Position numbers and translations under genes: made by a program. A DNA stretch of 64,000 nt, taken from contig NZ_JAPNLJ010000019.1 in the NCBI RefSeq assembly GCF_026627445.1, positions 85,428 through 149,427 of the forward strand, given 5' to 3'. Numbering within the stretch: the stretch's first letter is position 1; the number at the start of each line of letters is the position of its first letter. Shown piece by piece: positions 62,259 through 64,000 of the stretch. The stretch comes from Streptomyces sp. H27-H1 (GTDB lineage: Bacteria; Actinomycetota; Actinomycetes; Streptomycetales; Streptomycetaceae). Under the pieces are notes generated by a model. That model searched no databases. It saw only the letters and a program-made list of their open reading frames with translations, and was not told the DNA's origin.

Positions 62259-62388
62259 ATTTCCCCACCTCGCCGTTCTCGGTCATGCGCTCGCACCGGC
62301 TCACAATAGCCGGGAATTCGAGAGATGGAAGCCGATGCCAAATCTACGAATTCGCTTAGTAATTGGGGTGGCTGGAGCCGGCTGCCCA

Positions 62389-63300
62389 CTAACCCGGCAC
62401 GGAACAACAGGCAAGGACGAGGGGGGTGATGGCGGCCGCTGTCGCCGTGAGCGCGAGCACACCACGCAGGGCGGGGTGTCCCGCATGGTTCGGGGTGAGG
62501 ATGCGGTGCATCCGCAAAGCTGCCGAGGGGCCGCTTGCCGCGAACGCCCCGCGCGGGGAACGTCCGACCGCCAAGGTGTAGAGAGCCGTGGCGAGTTCCT
62601 CCGGTGAACTGGTGCGCAGCGCCCGGTCGTCCGCCGCCATCTCCAGAAGCAGGGGTACGGACTCGCCGCCGAGGCGGGCCAGTGGCAGTCGGGAGAACAC
62701 GGTCGCGTATGCCCTGGCGGCCGCGACGAGCAAATGATGACGGCCCGAGATATGAGCCCGCTCATGCCTCAGGGCGGCGGCCAGTTGGGCCTCCGACAGG
62801 GCGTTCACCGCGCCCGACGAGACCACCACCCGGCGTGACCGCCCGGGAAGGCAGTAGATCGCCGGGCGTTCGTCGTCCAGGACGGTCGCGCCCAGCCCCG
62901 TGTCGTACCGGCCGGCCAGCCGCAGTACTCCCGCATGTCGGGCCCGGGCCCGGCGTGCCCGCAGGACCTCGAGCAGGAAGCCGGTGACGGGCAGCGCCAG
63001 GACGGCGAGGGCGGCGGCCACGGCGGCGTACTCGAGGCCGGCCGCATGCTCCAGCCGATCGAGGGAGGGGAGCGTCAGGGTCAGGGTCATGTCGACGAGC
63101 CGGTGGCTGATCCTGCCGGGGAGCAGCAGTTGCGCCGGGATCAGTGCCGCCGCGAGCGCGAAGACCGCGCCGCACACCGTCCACGCGGCGAGCGCCAGCC
63201 GCGGGACCTGCTGGGCCCAGCGGGCGCGGACCAGCGTCCAGGGCACCAACGCGCCGGTGGCGAGGGCGAGTCCGAGGGGCGGCAGGACGTGATGGTTCAC
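62389..63300 (-). CDS. M56-family (BlaR1-like) membrane metallopeptidase
   Basis: A 303-residue integral membrane zinc protease of the M56/BlaR1-MecR1 class without a penicillin-binding sensor domain. Four hydrophobic helices are seen (three N-terminal, one C-terminal), and the zinc motif is LRHERAHISGRHH (HExxH-like HERAH) near residue 190, followed by EMAADDRALR with the third ligand Glu. It starts with GTG overlapping the BlaI stop. Such pairs sense envelope stress and cleave the partner repressor. Confidence 0.87.
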   Translation of the reverse strand: MNHHVLPPLGLALATGALVPWTLVRARWAQQVPRLALAAWTVCGAVFALAAALIPAQLLLPGRISHRLVDMTLTLTLPSLDRLEHAAGLEYAAVAAALAVLALPVTGFLLEVLRARRARARHAGVLRLAGRYDTGLGATVLDDERPAIYCLPGRSRRVVVSSGAVNALSEAQLAAALRHERAHISGRHHLLVAAARAYATVFSRLPLARLGGESVPLLLEMAADDRALRTSSPEELATALYTLAVGRSPRGAFAASGPSAALRMHRILTPNHAGHPALRGVLALTATAAAITPLVLACCSVPG

Positions 63301-63686
63301 CGCTTGCTCCGGGGGGCGTCTTCCGGACGGCCGCGTCGGGCGGCGCGCAGTACGGCGTCCAGGGTTTCCACGTCCTCGTGGGACATGCGTTCCACGAAGT
63401 GAAGGAGGGCGGCTTCGCGGTTCTGGCTGTCGCCGAGGGCGTCCTGCATGAGGCCCGCCGTGTACTCCTCGCGACTGCGGACCGCCTCGTAGAGCCACGC
63501 CCGGCCGGCCTTTTCGCGACGCAGCCAGCCCTTGCGGTGAAGGATGTCGGCCACTGTCATGACGGTCGTGTAGGCGACCTGACGCCCCCGGTTTATATCG
63601 TCGACGATCTCGCGGACGGTGGTGGGCCGTTGCCACAACCACACCCGGTCCATGATCTCGGCTTCCAGCTCTCCCAGCCGGCGCAC
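63297..63686 (-). CDS. BlaI/MecI/CopY-family repressor
   Basis: A 129-residue winged-helix repressor. ELEAEIMDRVWLWQRPTTVREIVDDI and YTTVMTVADILHRKGWLRREKAGRAWLYEAV are the characteristic MecI/BlaI segments. It presumably dimerises through the C-terminal helices and is cleaved or relieved by the M56 protein encoded just downstream. The GTG start at 63686 immediately precedes RRLGELEAEIM. Confidence 0.9.
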   Translation of the reverse strand: MRRLGELEAEIMDRVWLWQRPTTVREIVDDINRGRQVAYTTVMTVADILHRKGWLRREKAGRAWLYEAVRSREEYTAGLMQDALGDSQNREAALLHFVERMSHEDVETLDAVLRAARRGRPEDAPRSKR

Positions 63687-63753
63687 GCGCGTCCCCCTCG
63701 CCCCTCGACCCTCGCGAGCGGCTCATCGTACGGGCCGCCACCGCCGGACAGGC

Positions 63754-63770
63754 ATACCCGTGGTGGGTAT
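63754..63770. promoter_or_regulatory. ATACCC-N5-GGGTAT dyad before blaI-like gene
   Basis: A perfect 6-bp-arm dyad ATACCC (63754-63759), five bases, GGGTAT (63765-63770) lies 68 bases upstream of the repressor start. It has the same arms and spacing as the site at 33781 before the MFS exporter. It is a likely operator for either the BlaI protein or a CsoR-family regulator. Confidence 0.6.
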
Positions 63771-63800
63771 TGTGGCGTGAACTCGTAAGCCGTGCCGAGA

Positions 63801-63838
63801 GCCGCCCCGGAGCGAGGATCTCCTCGCTCCGGGGCGGC
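63801..63838. terminator. long perfect hairpin
   Basis: An 18-bp perfect inverted repeat (63801-63818 with 63821-63838), with only TC between the arms: GCCGCCCCGGAGCGAGGA and its complement. It probably insulates the blaI transcription unit from the gene at the right edge. Confidence 0.7.
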
Positions 63839-63898
63839 TGTTCGCGAGCCCGGCAAGATCCGAAAGAGACGGCCTAGAAGGCTGATGAAGATCTTGTT

Positions 63899-63933
63899 GA
63901 GGGGCTGTCCGGCCGCAGGCCGGGCAGCCCCTC
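63899..63933 (-). terminator. terminator hairpin after the right-edge gene
   Basis: A 16-bp stem with one wobble (63899-63914 with 63918-63933) and a three-base loop. On the minus strand it begins five bases after the stop of the unidentified right-edge gene and fits a terminator for it. Confidence 0.65.
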
Positions 63934-63937
63934 GTGG

Positions 63938-64000
63938 TCATGTGCCGGCTGGGGCGAGGTGCCAAGTGCCGTTCGTGTGGGTGAGCCCGAGGTTGATCAG
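63938..64000 (-). CDS. unidentified gene, C-terminal end only
   Basis: The minus strand is open from the window edge to a TGA at 63938-63940, encoding a C-terminus that reads LGLTHTNGTWHLAPAGT. The following hairpin supports it being a real gene end. I do not recognise the family from 20 residues, and it could be a chance open frame. Confidence 0.35.
   Translation of the reverse strand: MINLGLTHTNGTWHLAPAGT

Noticed and set aside
63840..63900. An insertion-sequence end at the right border.
   Set aside because: I saw no transposase frame and no terminal inverted repeat pair, only terminator hairpins.

Overview
The window is chromosomal DNA of a Streptomyces-like actinobacterium. Base composition is very GC-rich with strong G/C bias at third codon positions, GTG and TTG starts and ATGA/GTGA stop-start overlaps are common, and the gene content is typical of the group (F420-dependent enzymes, mycothiol-type enzymes, gluABCD-like uptake system, MurJ/FemX pair). 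I saw no rRNA, tRNA, CRISPR array, insertion sequence or phage gene.

Left part, 1-33600, is mostly ordinary metabolism and envelope biology. In order: a sugar ABC transporter with a ROK kinase beside a Gfo/Idh/MocA oxidoreductase; an MBL hydrolase and exonuclease III; a glutamate-type ABC transporter; a secreted S15-like hydrolase and an L,D-transpeptidase; a FemX-like transferase translationally coupled to MurJ; a two-component system with a lipoprotein; a P450; gamma-glutamyltransferase; methionine aminopeptidase opposite an XRE regulator; a decayed alginate-lyase-like pseudogene; a large Ala/Gly/Pro/Gln-rich repeat protein; and a four-gene reductive pyrimidine catabolism operon.

Middle part, 33640-36653: strong terminators, a DHA2-type MFS exporter behind two ATACCC-N5-GGGTAT-type operators, and a cystathionine gamma-synthase/lyase-like PLP enzyme.

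The most interesting region is 36650-57210, which looks like a small biosynthetic gene cluster that I cannot match to a known product. A promoter with a TGAACCA-N9-TGGTTCA operator starts a tightly packed run: MaoC-like protein, two methyltransferases, an AurF-type diiron N-oxygenase with all metal ligands present, a class II aaRS-like amino acid:carrier-protein ligase, and a holo-ACP synthase fused in frame to its carrier protein. A complete methyl cycle follows (MetK, adenosine-kinase-like PfkB protein, MetH, AhcY), then a mycothiol-type DinB/MDMPI protein. Across a divergent AT-rich promoter lie a PIG-L deacetylase and, on the other strand, AsnB, a PrpF-like isomerase, an SDR lacking its catalytic Tyr, a methionyl-tRNA-synthetase-like protein lacking KMSKS, and an MshA-like glycosyltransferase. 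My inference is that an amino acid is loaded on a carrier protein, N-oxygenated, heavily methylated and then joined or amidated by non-ribosomal, tRNA-synthetase-derived chemistry.

Right end, 57400-64000: a small secreted peptide with two identical NGNGWDSA modules, two paralogous LuxR-type regulators (one apparently starting at CTG), a Fur-family regulator, another methyltransferase, a GNAT protein, and a BlaI/M56 regulator-protease pair whose promoter carries a third ATACCC-N5-GGGTAT site. The window ends in the 3' end of an unrecognised minus-strand gene.
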